NCBI GenBank assembly: GCA_022072505.1
Contig: JAJVHU010000040.1
Span: forward strand, 1 to 34,198
Direction of reading: 5' to 3'
From: Phycisphaerae bacterium
GTDB lineage: Bacteria > Planctomycetota > Phycisphaerae > UBA1845
DNA length: 34,198 nucleotides
The translations under genes and the position numbers were made by a program. Positions 16,798 through 24,203 of the stretch are shown here, one piece after another (the stretch's first letter is position 1; every line of letters begins with the position of its first letter). Below the pieces are notes generated by a model, which did not search any database, was not told the origin of the DNA, and was given only the letters and a program-made list of their open reading frames with translations.

Positions 16798-17313
16798 CTA
16801 CGGACAGGCGTACTCCTTCTCCTCCACCGCCCCGCAGCCCCACTCGGCGGTGGCCACGCCGCTGTCACCCGGTGCGCGGTTGTTGAACTTGGCTTTGCCC
16901 TTGCCTCGGGAGTTGATCGTGCCGTCCTTCGAGGCGCCGTCGCTGGAGAGTGTTACAACGAACGTGTCGTTGGGACGGCCGCCGGTGAGCGTGACCTTGA
17001 GCTGGTTCGCGCCGTTACGCTCGCGGCATCGGGCCTTCCTCATCTTCTCATCGTCGGTGCAGCCTTCATCGGCCGCGGCGGCGCCGGGCCAGAATCCGCC
17101 GGTCAACTCGAAACTCCCGCCGGTCATCGGCGTCGCCGGACCGGCGTCCGCCTGTCCTATGGTGCCCGACAATTCAAACCCATCGCCTCCGCCGATTCCT
17201 CCACCGCCATCGATGGTGAACCAGAAGATTGCGTAGTCTTGAGCCTCAGCCGTGCCGACGAAGAGGCCGAGCAAGCTGATCATCAATGCCAGACGTGCTG
17301 TTCGCTTCATCAT
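16798..17313 (-). CDS. Small secreted protein 2 with shared C-terminal domain
   Basis: A 171-residue exported protein and paralogue of 10151-10660. The signal peptide MKRTARLALMISLLGLFVG ends near AEAQD. The middle part repeats the family pattern (YAIFWFTIDGGGGIGGGDGF, ELSGTIGQADAGPATPMTGG, SFELTGGFWPG). The last 87 residues are an intact CTD: CTDDEKMRKARC, LTGGRPNDTFVVTLSSDG, GTINSRGKGKAKFNNRAP, WGCGAVEEKEYACP, TAG. Two adjacent ATGs (17313, 17310) can start it; the upstream AAGGCTTAGG is a modest ribosome site. It lies 65 bp behind fibre gene C, so the two are likely co-transcribed, and it is followed by a strong terminator. Confidence 0.87.
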   Translation of the reverse strand: MMKRTARLALMISLLGLFVGTAEAQDYAIFWFTIDGGGGIGGGDGFELSGTIGQADAGPATPMTGGSFELTGGFWPGAAAADEGCTDDEKMRKARCRERNGANQLKVTLTGGRPNDTFVVTLSSDGASKDGTINSRGKGKAKFNNRAPGDSGVATAEWGCGAVEEKEYACP

Positions 17314-17378
17314 CCTAAGCCTTATTGTTTGTGAACGTGTTGGATCAACTCGCCGCTCCTCTCGCTCATCATGACGTC

Positions 17379-19970
17379 TCAAGGCTCGCCGCGCACGATG
17401 GATCTCTCCAGCGGTTCGCAATACGCTTCCGGATTGAGATACCGGCCCCGCTGGTCAGCAGGTTTGTCTTCCTCCACGATGACGCGGTTCTGCTCGGCCC
17501 AGGGATCCTGTCGGATTCCGGTGATCTGCCACGAGACCTCGACGCCGCCGCGGTCCGTCTTGATTCCGAAGACGTTGTTCTGAACTTTGCGGAAGACGCG
17601 CGCCTGGGCGAAATCGTCCGTATCGACGACCGTGAGCTGATAGCGGAAGTCGCGGTTCAGCGCTTCGAAGTACGCGGGCAACTCGACCCAGGCTTCGCCG
17701 TCAGCGTTGGTCACGACATTGCCGTTGTAGACGTTCATCATGTCCGGGCTTTCGACAAAGGAATGCGAAAGTGTCTTGTTTTCAGGGTCGAGCGGGTGGT
17801 CGATCCGGAACGTACCGCCGGTCTTCGTCAACATGCCGTTGATCTGCACGTTTCCGTGGAACGTCCCGGCGAAGTCGTTCACCGTGTCTTCGACAATCGC
17901 GAAGATCGCGTGGCCAACGGGGATCTCAGGATCATCTGGAAGTTCCGCCTGCACGGCGTAGAGCTTACCCGTGGCTCGCACGCCGATGCCGCCGTCGCCG
18001 TGGATAGCCACTCCAGGCGCCTCGCCGCGAACGCCGACGCTGCCGCCGAAGCCGAGGCCGACGCCTTCGACGCCGACTTCGGATCCGCTTCCGCTCACGC
18101 CCGTCGGGCCGAAGCCGAACACGCCGTAGGTCTCGCCGTCGCCGGAGAGGCCGACGTCGCCGGTGGCATGCACGCCGGTGCTGTTCTCGCCAAGACTTCC
18201 CTGGACATAGATGCCGACGGCGTCGTCGCCGCCGGTATCTACGCGAATCGCCGGAAAACCGTCGCCGCCGCTGGCCGTGATCGCGCTGCCGGAAAACTCA
18301 CCAAGGAGTCCGCGAACGTTCAGTCGGCCCGTTTGAATGAGCGCATCCGAGATGAGGTCGATGCCAAGATGCACGGCCGGGGCGGGATCGAGTCCGGTCG
18401 GCGTCACCATCATCCCCCGGTCCCCATACACGAACAGCGAGACCTGGCCCTCGGACGGCGCGAACATTCCGGAACCGGGCGAGTTCTCGAAAGCATAGCC
18501 CACATTCACACTCTGAGGATCGCCATCCGGCGCCCCTCCCAGCGCGCGCACGCCGCCGCTGACTTCGAGTTTCGAGCCTGGATCGGCGACGCCGATGCCG
18601 ACGTTTCCGGGGTTCAGGTTGCGAATGTCATCGTCGACCGCCGTCCACAAGCCGTCGCCCCCACCGCCGCCGCCCGCCGTGTACTGCGTCGTGCCGTCCG
18701 GAAAGCGGATGCCGCCGAGTGTCTCAATTATGCCGTTAACCGTGAGTCTTTGACCCGGCGTCGTCGTACCGATGCCGATGTTGCCGCCCGGCTGAATGAA
18801 CAGGTCCGGACCGCCGACGTCATCGCCGTAGAAGCGCAGGTCGTTCCAGCCGATGATCTGATCGACGTTTGTAATCGAGGCGTCGTCCGAGAGTTCGATG
18901 TCGCCGGACCCTGGCAGAATCGTCAGGCGACGGGCGATCCCCGGTTCCTCAACGTAGAACTCATTGCTCGGCGTCTTGCCGACCTCCCACTTGGCGGCGC
19001 CGCGGTCCATCAACTCCAGACCCGAGTACCGCGCACCCGTGCCGCCGGAGTCAATCTGAATCCAGGCGTTTTCATTCAGTGACGGCTGGCTCTTGACCAC
19101 GAGATGGCGGTTCGGATTGGTAGTCCCGATGCCCACGTACCCGGTGCCCGGTTCGATCATGAAGCGCCGCGCAACGCCTGGTTCCTCCACATAGAACTCG
19201 TTACCGGACGTCTTGCCGACTTCCCACTTCACCACGCCGCGGTCCAGCAACTCAAACGTTGAGTACTGCGTTGACGTTCCACCCGAGTCGATCTGAACGT
19301 AGGTGCTTTCGTTGCGGGACACCGGACTCTTCACAACCAGGTGGCGGTCGGGGTTCACCGTTCCGATGCCGACGTTACCCCCATTCTCGATCACAAGGCG
19401 CCGGGCCGAACCAAACTCGTCAACGTAAAAGTAGTTTTCAGTGGCATCGTAGGCGAGATCCCAGTTCTTGTTGTCGGCGTTGTTCCGAATCCGCAGAGCG
19501 CCGTCGTCTATCTGGAGCTTCGCGCCCGGCGTAGTCGCTCCAATCCCCACGTTGCCGCCCGCGTACGTGAGGCTCATCCCGGCCCCTGTGACCCAGGGCC
19601 CGAGAGCGTAAGACGCTTGTGGAGCGGAGGTTACCGCCTGGCGCGGGGTGATGGGCGAGCCCTCGACGACAATGTCGAGCCAGCGTGCCCCGTCGGAGAA
19701 CGCACCAAAGTCCAACCCGACGGTGAACAACCCTTCCGCTACATCCACCGGCGCCGGATTGCCTCCCTGTCCATCGAACGTGAGCGTAGGCCCGACTTGG
19801 TTACCATCGCTTGCGGCGTCGAACAGGCGGAACTCCATCACGTGCGGGCCCTCAGCGGGGACACCGTTGCTCTTGAGTTGTCCCTGGTACGTAAACTCGT
19901 GTCCCAGGACCACCAACGGCGCGGCTAAGTTTAGATAGAACGGTACCGCCACAACTACCAGTGCGCGCAT
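17379..19970 (-). CDS. Trimeric fibre-like protein C (long, conserved FRIDHPLDPEN module)
   Basis: An 863-residue exported protein whose start at 19970 follows GGGGAAAGGCTGGGG. After the signal peptide comes the shared N-terminal fibre domain (HEFTYQGQLKSNGVPAEGPH, RWLDIVVEGSPITPRQAVT). Two long tandem repeats of ~80 residues follow (DRHLVVKS and NRHLVVKS, WEVGKT-NEFYVEEPG-ARR), then VGIGTTTPGQRLTVNG and a glycine-rich beta region of short GVxGxG repeats. The last ~146 residues (from 718: GGTFRIDHPLDPENKTLSHS, FVESPDMMNVYNGNVVT, FEALNRDFRYQLTVV, VSWQITGIRQDPWA, VEEDKP) form a module seen at the ends of many bacterial secreted proteins. Probably an extracellular fibre; there is neither S74 nor CTD. 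Confidence 0.85.
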   Translation of the reverse strand: MRALVVVAVPFYLNLAAPLVVLGHEFTYQGQLKSNGVPAEGPHVMEFRLFDAASDGNQVGPTLTFDGQGGNPAPVDVAEGLFTVGLDFGAFSDGARWLDIVVEGSPITPRQAVTSAPQASYALGPWVTGAGMSLTYAGGNVGIGATTPGAKLQIDDGALRIRNNADNKNWDLAYDATENYFYVDEFGSARRLVIENGGNVGIGTVNPDRHLVVKSPVSRNESTYVQIDSGGTSTQYSTFELLDRGVVKWEVGKTSGNEFYVEEPGVARRFMIEPGTGYVGIGTTNPNRHLVVKSQPSLNENAWIQIDSGGTGARYSGLELMDRGAAKWEVGKTPSNEFYVEEPGIARRLTILPGSGDIELSDDASITNVDQIIGWNDLRFYGDDVGGPDLFIQPGGNIGIGTTTPGQRLTVNGIIETLGGIRFPDGTTQYTAGGGGGGDGLWTAVDDDIRNLNPGNVGIGVADPGSKLEVSGGVRALGGAPDGDPQSVNVGYAFENSPGSGMFAPSEGQVSLFVYGDRGMMVTPTGLDPAPAVHLGIDLISDALIQTGRLNVRGLLGEFSGSAITASGGDGFPAIRVDTGGDDAVGIYVQGSLGENSTGVHATGDVGLSGDGETYGVFGFGPTGVSGSGSEVGVEGVGLGFGGSVGVRGEAPGVAIHGDGGIGVRATGKLYAVQAELPDDPEIPVGHAIFAIVEDTVNDFAGTFHGNVQINGMLTKTGGTFRIDHPLDPENKTLSHSFVESPDMMNVYNGNVVTNADGEAWVELPAYFEALNRDFRYQLTVVDTDDFAQARVFRKVQNNVFGIKTDRGGVEVSWQITGIRQDPWAEQNRVIVEEDKPADQRGRYLNPEAYCEPLERSIVRGEP

Positions 19971-20270
19971 GTTTCCCCAGCCTTTCCCCTATACCGAGAT
20001 CATTCTTGAAAGTCCCCGACCCAAAAGCCGGGGCATCCTAGCAAAACGGCTTGGCGCATTCAAATACAAGAATGTCGTCGCGGCGCTCCCGCGAGGAACC
20101 AGCAGAGGCAACCCGGAAGAGTTGCATCTGCAGATTGGCTTCGGAACTCAAACGCGCGTGGGCGGATCAGCCGCAACGCCGGCCAACTCGTCCTCCCACT
20201 CGCCTGCCTCTCGCCCGTCAACGCTCGCCGCAAGTTCACCGAGAACGCCCAAACCTCGCGCTTGCGCCCG
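19971..20270. other. Intergenic region upstream of fibre gene C
   Basis: About 300 bases with no gene I can support. It should hold the promoter of fibre gene C, but no clear -35/-10 pair is visible. Confidence 0.3.
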
Positions 20271-20405
20271 CTAGCTTGACGATTCCTCGGCAGCCGCCTC
20301 GATGCTCCGTTCGATATCCCGGAGAATCCCGATCGAGCGTTCATTCCCCGAAAGATGCTCGAGGAAGTACTGCAGCGCCGGGCGATAGTGTACCGTCTCA
20401 GAACT
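20271..20405 (-). pseudogene. Possible C-terminal fragment of an unrecognised gene
   Basis: The minus-strand frame ends HYRPALQYFLEHLSGNERSI, then GILRDIERSIEAAAEESSS and TAG. This reads like an amphipathic helical C-terminus, unlike the surrounding sequence. Its upstream side runs straight into the palindrome at 20418-20490, so any N-terminal part has been lost. The family is not recognised. Confidence 0.3.
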
Positions 20406-20417
20406 ACCGCACCTCTC

Positions 20418-20490
20418 CGAGCCGCGACCGTGAGGGAGCGGATCCTCACCCACGCCGCTCAGAACCGCTTCCTGAAGGGCGCGGCTCGGT
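20418..20490. repeat. REP-like palindrome, relative of the 10.7-kb palindrome
   Basis: It starts CCGAGCCGCGACCGTGAGGG and ends CTTCCTGAAGGGCGCGGCTCGG-like sequence, with the outer arms complementary (CCGAGCCGCG / CGCGGCTCGG) and the inner arms diverged. The same outer arms occur at 10727-10801. It adjoins the truncated fragment at 20271-20405. Confidence 0.7.
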
Positions 20491-20532
20491 TGGGTATGAG
20501 GCATTATTTCTAAGGCACTACACCAGGCGTTC

Positions 20533-20624
20533 CCGCCCCGCAACCTCACTCCGCCGTTGCCACGCCACTGTCGCCCGCCGGGCGGTTGTTGAACTTGGCC
20601 TTGCCCTTGCCGCGTGGCGTGATT
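20533..20624 (-). repeat. Ghost half of the shared C-terminal domain with a nonsense change
   Basis: On the minus strand it reads RGKGKAKFNNRPAGDSGVAT then AE-stop-GCGAG: the invariant Trp codon TGG has become TGA and the end (EKEYxCP) is lost. It lies beyond the hairpin at 20684-20729, in the same relative position as the ghost at 16531-16652. Confidence 0.8.
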
Positions 20625-20683
20625 CCCGATTGTACCGCACTGGTCTGTGCGGGGGCAACGTAATTCTGCCTGCGGAATTGGAG

Positions 20684-20729
20684 AGAAAAAAGCGGGCGCG
20701 GGACCGGAATTCCCGGTTCCCGCGCCCGC
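20684..20729 (-). terminator. Rho-independent terminator, sister of 16709-16754
   Basis: On the minus strand, GCGGGCGCGGGAACCGGG pairs with CCGGTCCCGCGCCCGC around AATT and is followed by TTTTTTCTCTCC. The hairpin, its flanks and the spacer beyond it (ACGTTGCCCCCGCACAGACC) match the 16.7-kb locus closely. It now follows a pseudogene (20774-21175). Confidence 0.85.
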
Positions 20730-20773
20730 GCGAATGCGTTCAGGCCTGTTAAGGATTCGTGAAGGACGCCGCC

Positions 20774-21175
20774 CTAAGGACAAACGTAGTCCTTCTCATC
20801 TACCGCCCCGCAGCCCCATTTGGCCGATGCCACACCGCTGTCGCCCGGCGGGCGGTTATTGAACTTGGCTTTGCCCTTGCCGCGGGAGTTGATGGTTCCG
20901 CACGGGTTTGTCCCGTACGCGAGTGTCACGGAGAGGACATCGTCCTCGCGCCCGCGCGCCAGGCGGAGCCGGCGTCGCACCAAACCGCAACGCTGTTCGC
21001 ATCTACCTCTGGAAACCCGCTCGCCGCCGCCGCGGTAGCGCCTTAGCGCGAACATATGCTACGATCTCGCCGCAAGGGCGATAAAGCCCGCGCCGGGATT
21101 CGCGACGTCGAGCCAGCTCGCCGCGTGGTTCCACGCAACGATCGATCCATCGCGCATCAGCCCAACGCTGTGCCT
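20774..21175 (-). pseudogene. RCC1-like repeat protein remnant with degenerate C-terminal domain
   Basis: From 21175 the minus strand reads RHSVGLMRDGSIVAWNHAAS, WLDVANPGAGFIALAARS, an in-frame TAG (21059-21061), then HMFALRRYRGGG. The pattern H-lgL--DGSIVAWg-N----DVP-P--GFialaAg-H--aLR is that of RCC1-like repeats in bacterial secreted proteins, so the TAG falls inside a repeat. The frame then continues through a diverged CTD (REDDVLSVTLAYG, CGTINSRGKGKAKFNNRPPG, DSGVASAKWGCGAVDEKDYV, CP-TAG). A TAA at 21176-21178 marks the upstream edge. No signal peptide remains. The 93-codon open frame from 21055 is unlikely to be an independent gene. Confidence 0.7.
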
Positions 21176-21212
21176 TTATTCCCCAGCGCCGCCGCCCCAA
21201 TCTACAACGGGA

Positions 21213-22400
21213 TCAAGGCCTCTTCCACCGCACCACGCCCGGTCCGGCATCCTGACCTCCTGCCGAATAGATGGTTCCGCCGACATAAAGCGCAGAACCC
21301 GATCCGTCATCGAATTCCGTAAGCGCCCTTACGACGCCGATGACACCCCTCTCGAATTCCGTCAGCCTGCTTCCATCCCACTTGGCCAGATTCTTGGCAC
21401 TCGAGTCCCCGACATGACGGAAATCACCTCCAATGAAAAGCGCGGGACCATCGCCGTCGTCAAAGACTTTCATCGAGTAGACGTTGCCATCCGGATCGCC
21501 GTTCCCTGTCACTGGAACCCACGCCTCACCCGTCCATTTTGCCAGATGTGCGCGTTCGGGCTGATCCAGAATGATGATTGCACCACCTGCATAAAGCGCC
21601 GGGCCGGCGCCGTCATCAAAGGTCGCCAGCGAATAGACCGTTCCGCTCAAGCCTGGCAACGCCGACCATTCTTCGCCATTCCAAGCCGCCACGGACCGCG
21701 CTTCGACACCGCCGATTCGTACGAACGCACCTCCCGCGCATAGCAGGCGCTCACCGTTCCGCTCGAACTCGGCCATCGCGTAGATACGTCCGTCCAAGGG
21801 CCCGAGGTCGCTCCACCGATCCGACAACGTACGTCTGGCCAAGATGAACGAGCCGCCTGCGAAGAGCTGTTCGTGCCCACCGACGTTCCCAACGGCAAGG
21901 CAGTACACTTCCTCCCGGATATTCCTCACTCCTCTCCACGTTGACTGATCCCACCTGGCGAGATTGTGGAACGATGTAACTGAGTTGATGCGCGAAAAGT
22001 CGCCACCCACAATGAGTCGCTCGCCCTCTCCGAAATCAAATGACGCCAAGCCCCTAAGATCTCGCGGACGTCCGTGTTGCGGGCCATCCGCAAGTCCGAT
22101 CCTCTCCCACGATGAACCGGTCCATTGCGCGATAGAGGCATGACGCCCCGTGCGCCGCGTTGGCCGCATGAAATGCCCCGATGCGTACAGCCGTTTCTGG
22201 TTCCCGTCGTCTGAAACCGCAAACGCCTGCACGCGCTTCGATAACCCGGCAATGGTCTCCCATTGGTCGGCCGATGCGCTACTCCCGACCGTCAATGCTG
22301 AGCAAACATACAACACCCCCCATCCGGGACCAGGTGTGACCACCCCCTTCGAGCCGACGCGGAACCTCGCCGCGACTATCCCAAAACCCTGGATCATCAT
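21213..22400 (-). CDS. Secreted beta-propeller-like repeat protein without the C-terminal domain
   Basis: A 395-residue protein. AAAAAAGGAGGGCG lies just before ATG-ATG at 22400. The N-terminal ~45 residues are partly hydrophobic (GVLYVCSALTVGSSASADQW) and may be an export signal. The body consists of about six to seven repeats of ~48 residues with the pattern FDDGDGPALFIGGDF, SAKNLAKWDGSRL, GVRALTEFDDGSGSALYVGG, a motif common in planctomycete secreted proteins and consistent with a propeller fold. It ends abruptly with VVRWKRP. Unlike the neighbouring repeat proteins it has neither CTD nor ghost directly in frame; the RCC1-CTD remnant starts 38 bp downstream, so an earlier fusion or replacement is possible. 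Function unknown. Confidence 0.8.
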   Translation of the reverse strand: MMIQGFGIVAARFRVGSKGVVTPGPGWGVLYVCSALTVGSSASADQWETIAGLSKRVQAFAVSDDGNQKRLYASGHFMRPTRRTGRHASIAQWTGSSWERIGLADGPQHGRPRDLRGLASFDFGEGERLIVGGDFSRINSVTSFHNLARWDQSTWRGVRNIREEVYCLAVGNVGGHEQLFAGGSFILARRTLSDRWSDLGPLDGRIYAMAEFERNGERLLCAGGAFVRIGGVEARSVAAWNGEEWSALPGLSGTVYSLATFDDGAGPALYAGGAIIILDQPERAHLAKWTGEAWVPVTGNGDPDGNVYSMKVFDDGDGPALFIGGDFRHVGDSSAKNLAKWDGSRLTEFERGVIGVVRALTEFDDGSGSALYVGGTIYSAGGQDAGPGVVRWKRP

Positions 22401-22545
22401 TGCTCGCCCTCCTTTTTTAAAGCGAATCGCCGCTCCGGCGCATCGCCAGAAACCACAAGAACCACTGGCAGCGTGCCAGGAATCCGACAGAAGGAATGCA
22501 TGGAACGAAGCTCATCGCTCGCGTGGCGCCCGCCGGCATCACGAC
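22401..22545. other. Short spacer
   Basis: About 145 bases between the ghost CTD half-copy and the propeller gene; nothing recognisable beyond the ribosome site of the latter. Confidence 0.3.
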
Positions 22546-22695
22546 CTACGGACACGCATACTCCTTCTCATCCACCGCTCCGCAGCCCCACTGTGCCGAT
22601 GCCACGCCGCTGTCACCCGCCGGCCGGTTGTTGAACTTGGCTTTGCCCTTGCCGCGGGAGTTGATCGTGCCGGATTGATCCGAGCCGCCGTCGTC
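22546..22695 (-). repeat. Ghost half of the shared C-terminal domain, in frame after the WD40 stop
   Basis: After the TGA of the WD40 gene the same frame continues DDGGSDQSGTINSRGKGKAK, FNNRPAGDSGVASAQWGCGA, VDEKEYACP and TAG (22546-22548). Only the second half of the CTD is present. The SAQW variant and the CGGCCGGCGGG spelling link it to the ghost behind the protease gene (6081-6206). Confidence 0.86.
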
Positions 22696-23928
22696 TCAAC
22701 AGTCGCGGCTCAGATCGCAAACCCGCACGATGTGTGACTGAGGCGTTTGGTTCTTGTATTTGACCTTCGCCTTGCCGTCCTCGTTCGTCGTCCGCGCCCT
22801 GGCGTTGCCGCCGTCCAAGGTGAAGATCACCTCGGTGTTCGCCACCGCGTTCTTCAGTGTACCGATCACGGTCATGCCGTCATCACGGCACTTGACCGAG
22901 AGGCGTGCATCCGGGCCGCAATCCGGTTCGCCGGCGAAAGGGTTACGTGCGATCGCCACGTTTCCGTTGAACTGTCCATAGCCCACCCACAGATCGTCCG
23001 GCGAGAACTCAACGCCGAAAATACCCTTGACGCTCTCATCGTACCTTCGCAACAGCGCCCCGTCCGACGCGCGCCACAGACTGAGCGTGTCGTTGATATG
23101 ACTTCCGCCGGCCAGGATTCCTCCGTCCGATGTAAAGGAGAGCGCCGTCGCCCATCCGTCCAGGGAGTGAACAAGCGAACCATCCGACACCCGCCACAGC
23201 TTGGTCGTCCCGTCCGCGCTTCCTGAGGCCAGGAGGGCACCGTCGGGCGAAAACGCGACGGATGACAGGTAGTCGTCGTGATCCATCGCGCGAACCATCA
23301 TGCCATCCGAGACGCGCCACAGTTTGACTTGCCGATCTCCGCCGAACGCGGCGCCCGAAGCCAGCCATTGGCCATCCGGCGAAAAGGCCAGGTCACCCAC
23401 GATATCCGAGTCGAGCGTGTGCATCACGACACCGTCCGAGATGCGCCACAGAATGACCATGTCGGCGACGCCGCCATAGGCCGAGGCTACGGTTTGACCA
23501 TCCGGCGAGATGGCGACGGTCCAGAGAAAATCGCCGGGGCCATCCACCATACGGATCAGCGAACCGTCGGACACGTTCCACAGCCCGACCGCGTCGTCAT
23601 CTGCGCCGGAAGCCAAGACGTCTCCCTCCGACCAGAATCGGAGCGCCTCCACGTAACGAGAGTGGCCCGTCAGAGTATGGAGCAAGGAACCATCCGAGAC
23701 CCGCCGCAACTGAATCGATTCGTCGTCACTTCCTGAGGCCAACAGCGCGCCGTCCGGAGAGAACGCCACGGCGCGCACCCAGTCTTCGTGGGCTTCGGCC
23801 CTCCAGACGATGTCGGGCCTGCCCTGCGCCCAAACGGGCTTGCACAAGGCGCCAACGCCTGCGGTCCCGAAGGCGGCGGAAAGCCCCAGCCATGAGCGAC
23901 GGTTCTGCTTGAATGTGGGCAAAATCAT
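22696..23928 (-). CDS. Exported WD40-repeat protein with divergent C-terminal domain
   Basis: A 410-residue protein starting at 23928 with AAGGAG eight bases upstream. The N-terminus (KQNRRSWLGLSAAFGTAGVG, ALCKPVWAQG) looks like an export signal with an NRRSW twin-arginine-like motif, so Tat export is possible. About seven WD40-like blades follow (VAFSPDGALLASGSDDESI, LWRVSDGSLVHSLDG), consistent with one propeller. The last ~75 residues resemble the neighbouring CTD in outline but not in detail: CGPDARLSVKC, VANTEVIFTLDGG, TTNEDGKAKVKYKNQTPQ, RVCDLSRDC. The two cysteine pairs and the GKAK-ky-N strand are kept. A classical CTD half follows in frame after the TGA, suggesting that the gene end was replaced. 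Confidence 0.88.
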   Translation of the reverse strand: MILPTFKQNRRSWLGLSAAFGTAGVGALCKPVWAQGRPDIVWRAEAHEDWVRAVAFSPDGALLASGSDDESIQLRRVSDGSLLHTLTGHSRYVEALRFWSEGDVLASGADDDAVGLWNVSDGSLIRMVDGPGDFLWTVAISPDGQTVASAYGGVADMVILWRISDGVVMHTLDSDIVGDLAFSPDGQWLASGAAFGGDRQVKLWRVSDGMMVRAMDHDDYLSSVAFSPDGALLASGSADGTTKLWRVSDGSLVHSLDGWATALSFTSDGGILAGGSHINDTLSLWRASDGALLRRYDESVKGIFGVEFSPDDLWVGYGQFNGNVAIARNPFAGEPDCGPDARLSVKCRDDGMTVIGTLKNAVANTEVIFTLDGGNARARTTNEDGKAKVKYKNQTPQSHIVRVCDLSRDC

Positions 23929-24203
23929 GGAAGAACTCCTTCTGAAGAACCCAGGCGTGCCCCAGTACGTGGACCCGCCATCATACCCGTCTACACCTCA
24001 CCTCGTCGCAAGAAACATCTACGCCTTGGGTCGCGTTGTTGCGTCATTAGCGCAGAGGGTCGCTGAAAAGCCGCTCGCTCTGCGTTCGCCATACGCTGTT
24101 CTCCGTTCTTTGCTCCCCGCTGCCCGTTCTCCGGCGAGGCCGCCGAACGCGCCTCGTACCCTCGGCACCGGCCCCGACTTTCGGAGCTCCAACCTGCGGC
24201 GGC
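23929..24203. other. Intergenic region upstream of the WD40 gene
   Basis: About 275 bases with no gene, strong hairpin or repeat that I can support; it should hold the WD40 promoter. Confidence 0.3.

Noticed and set aside
17325..19082. 585-codon plus-strand open frame
   Set aside because: It is antisense to fibre gene C, has no recognisable domain or ribosome site, and reflects stop-poor high-GC DNA.
7853..19970. Prophage tail-fibre region
   Set aside because: The fibre-like and S74 domains occur in phages, but there are no capsid, baseplate, terminase or lysis genes, and each fibre protein has a signal peptide.
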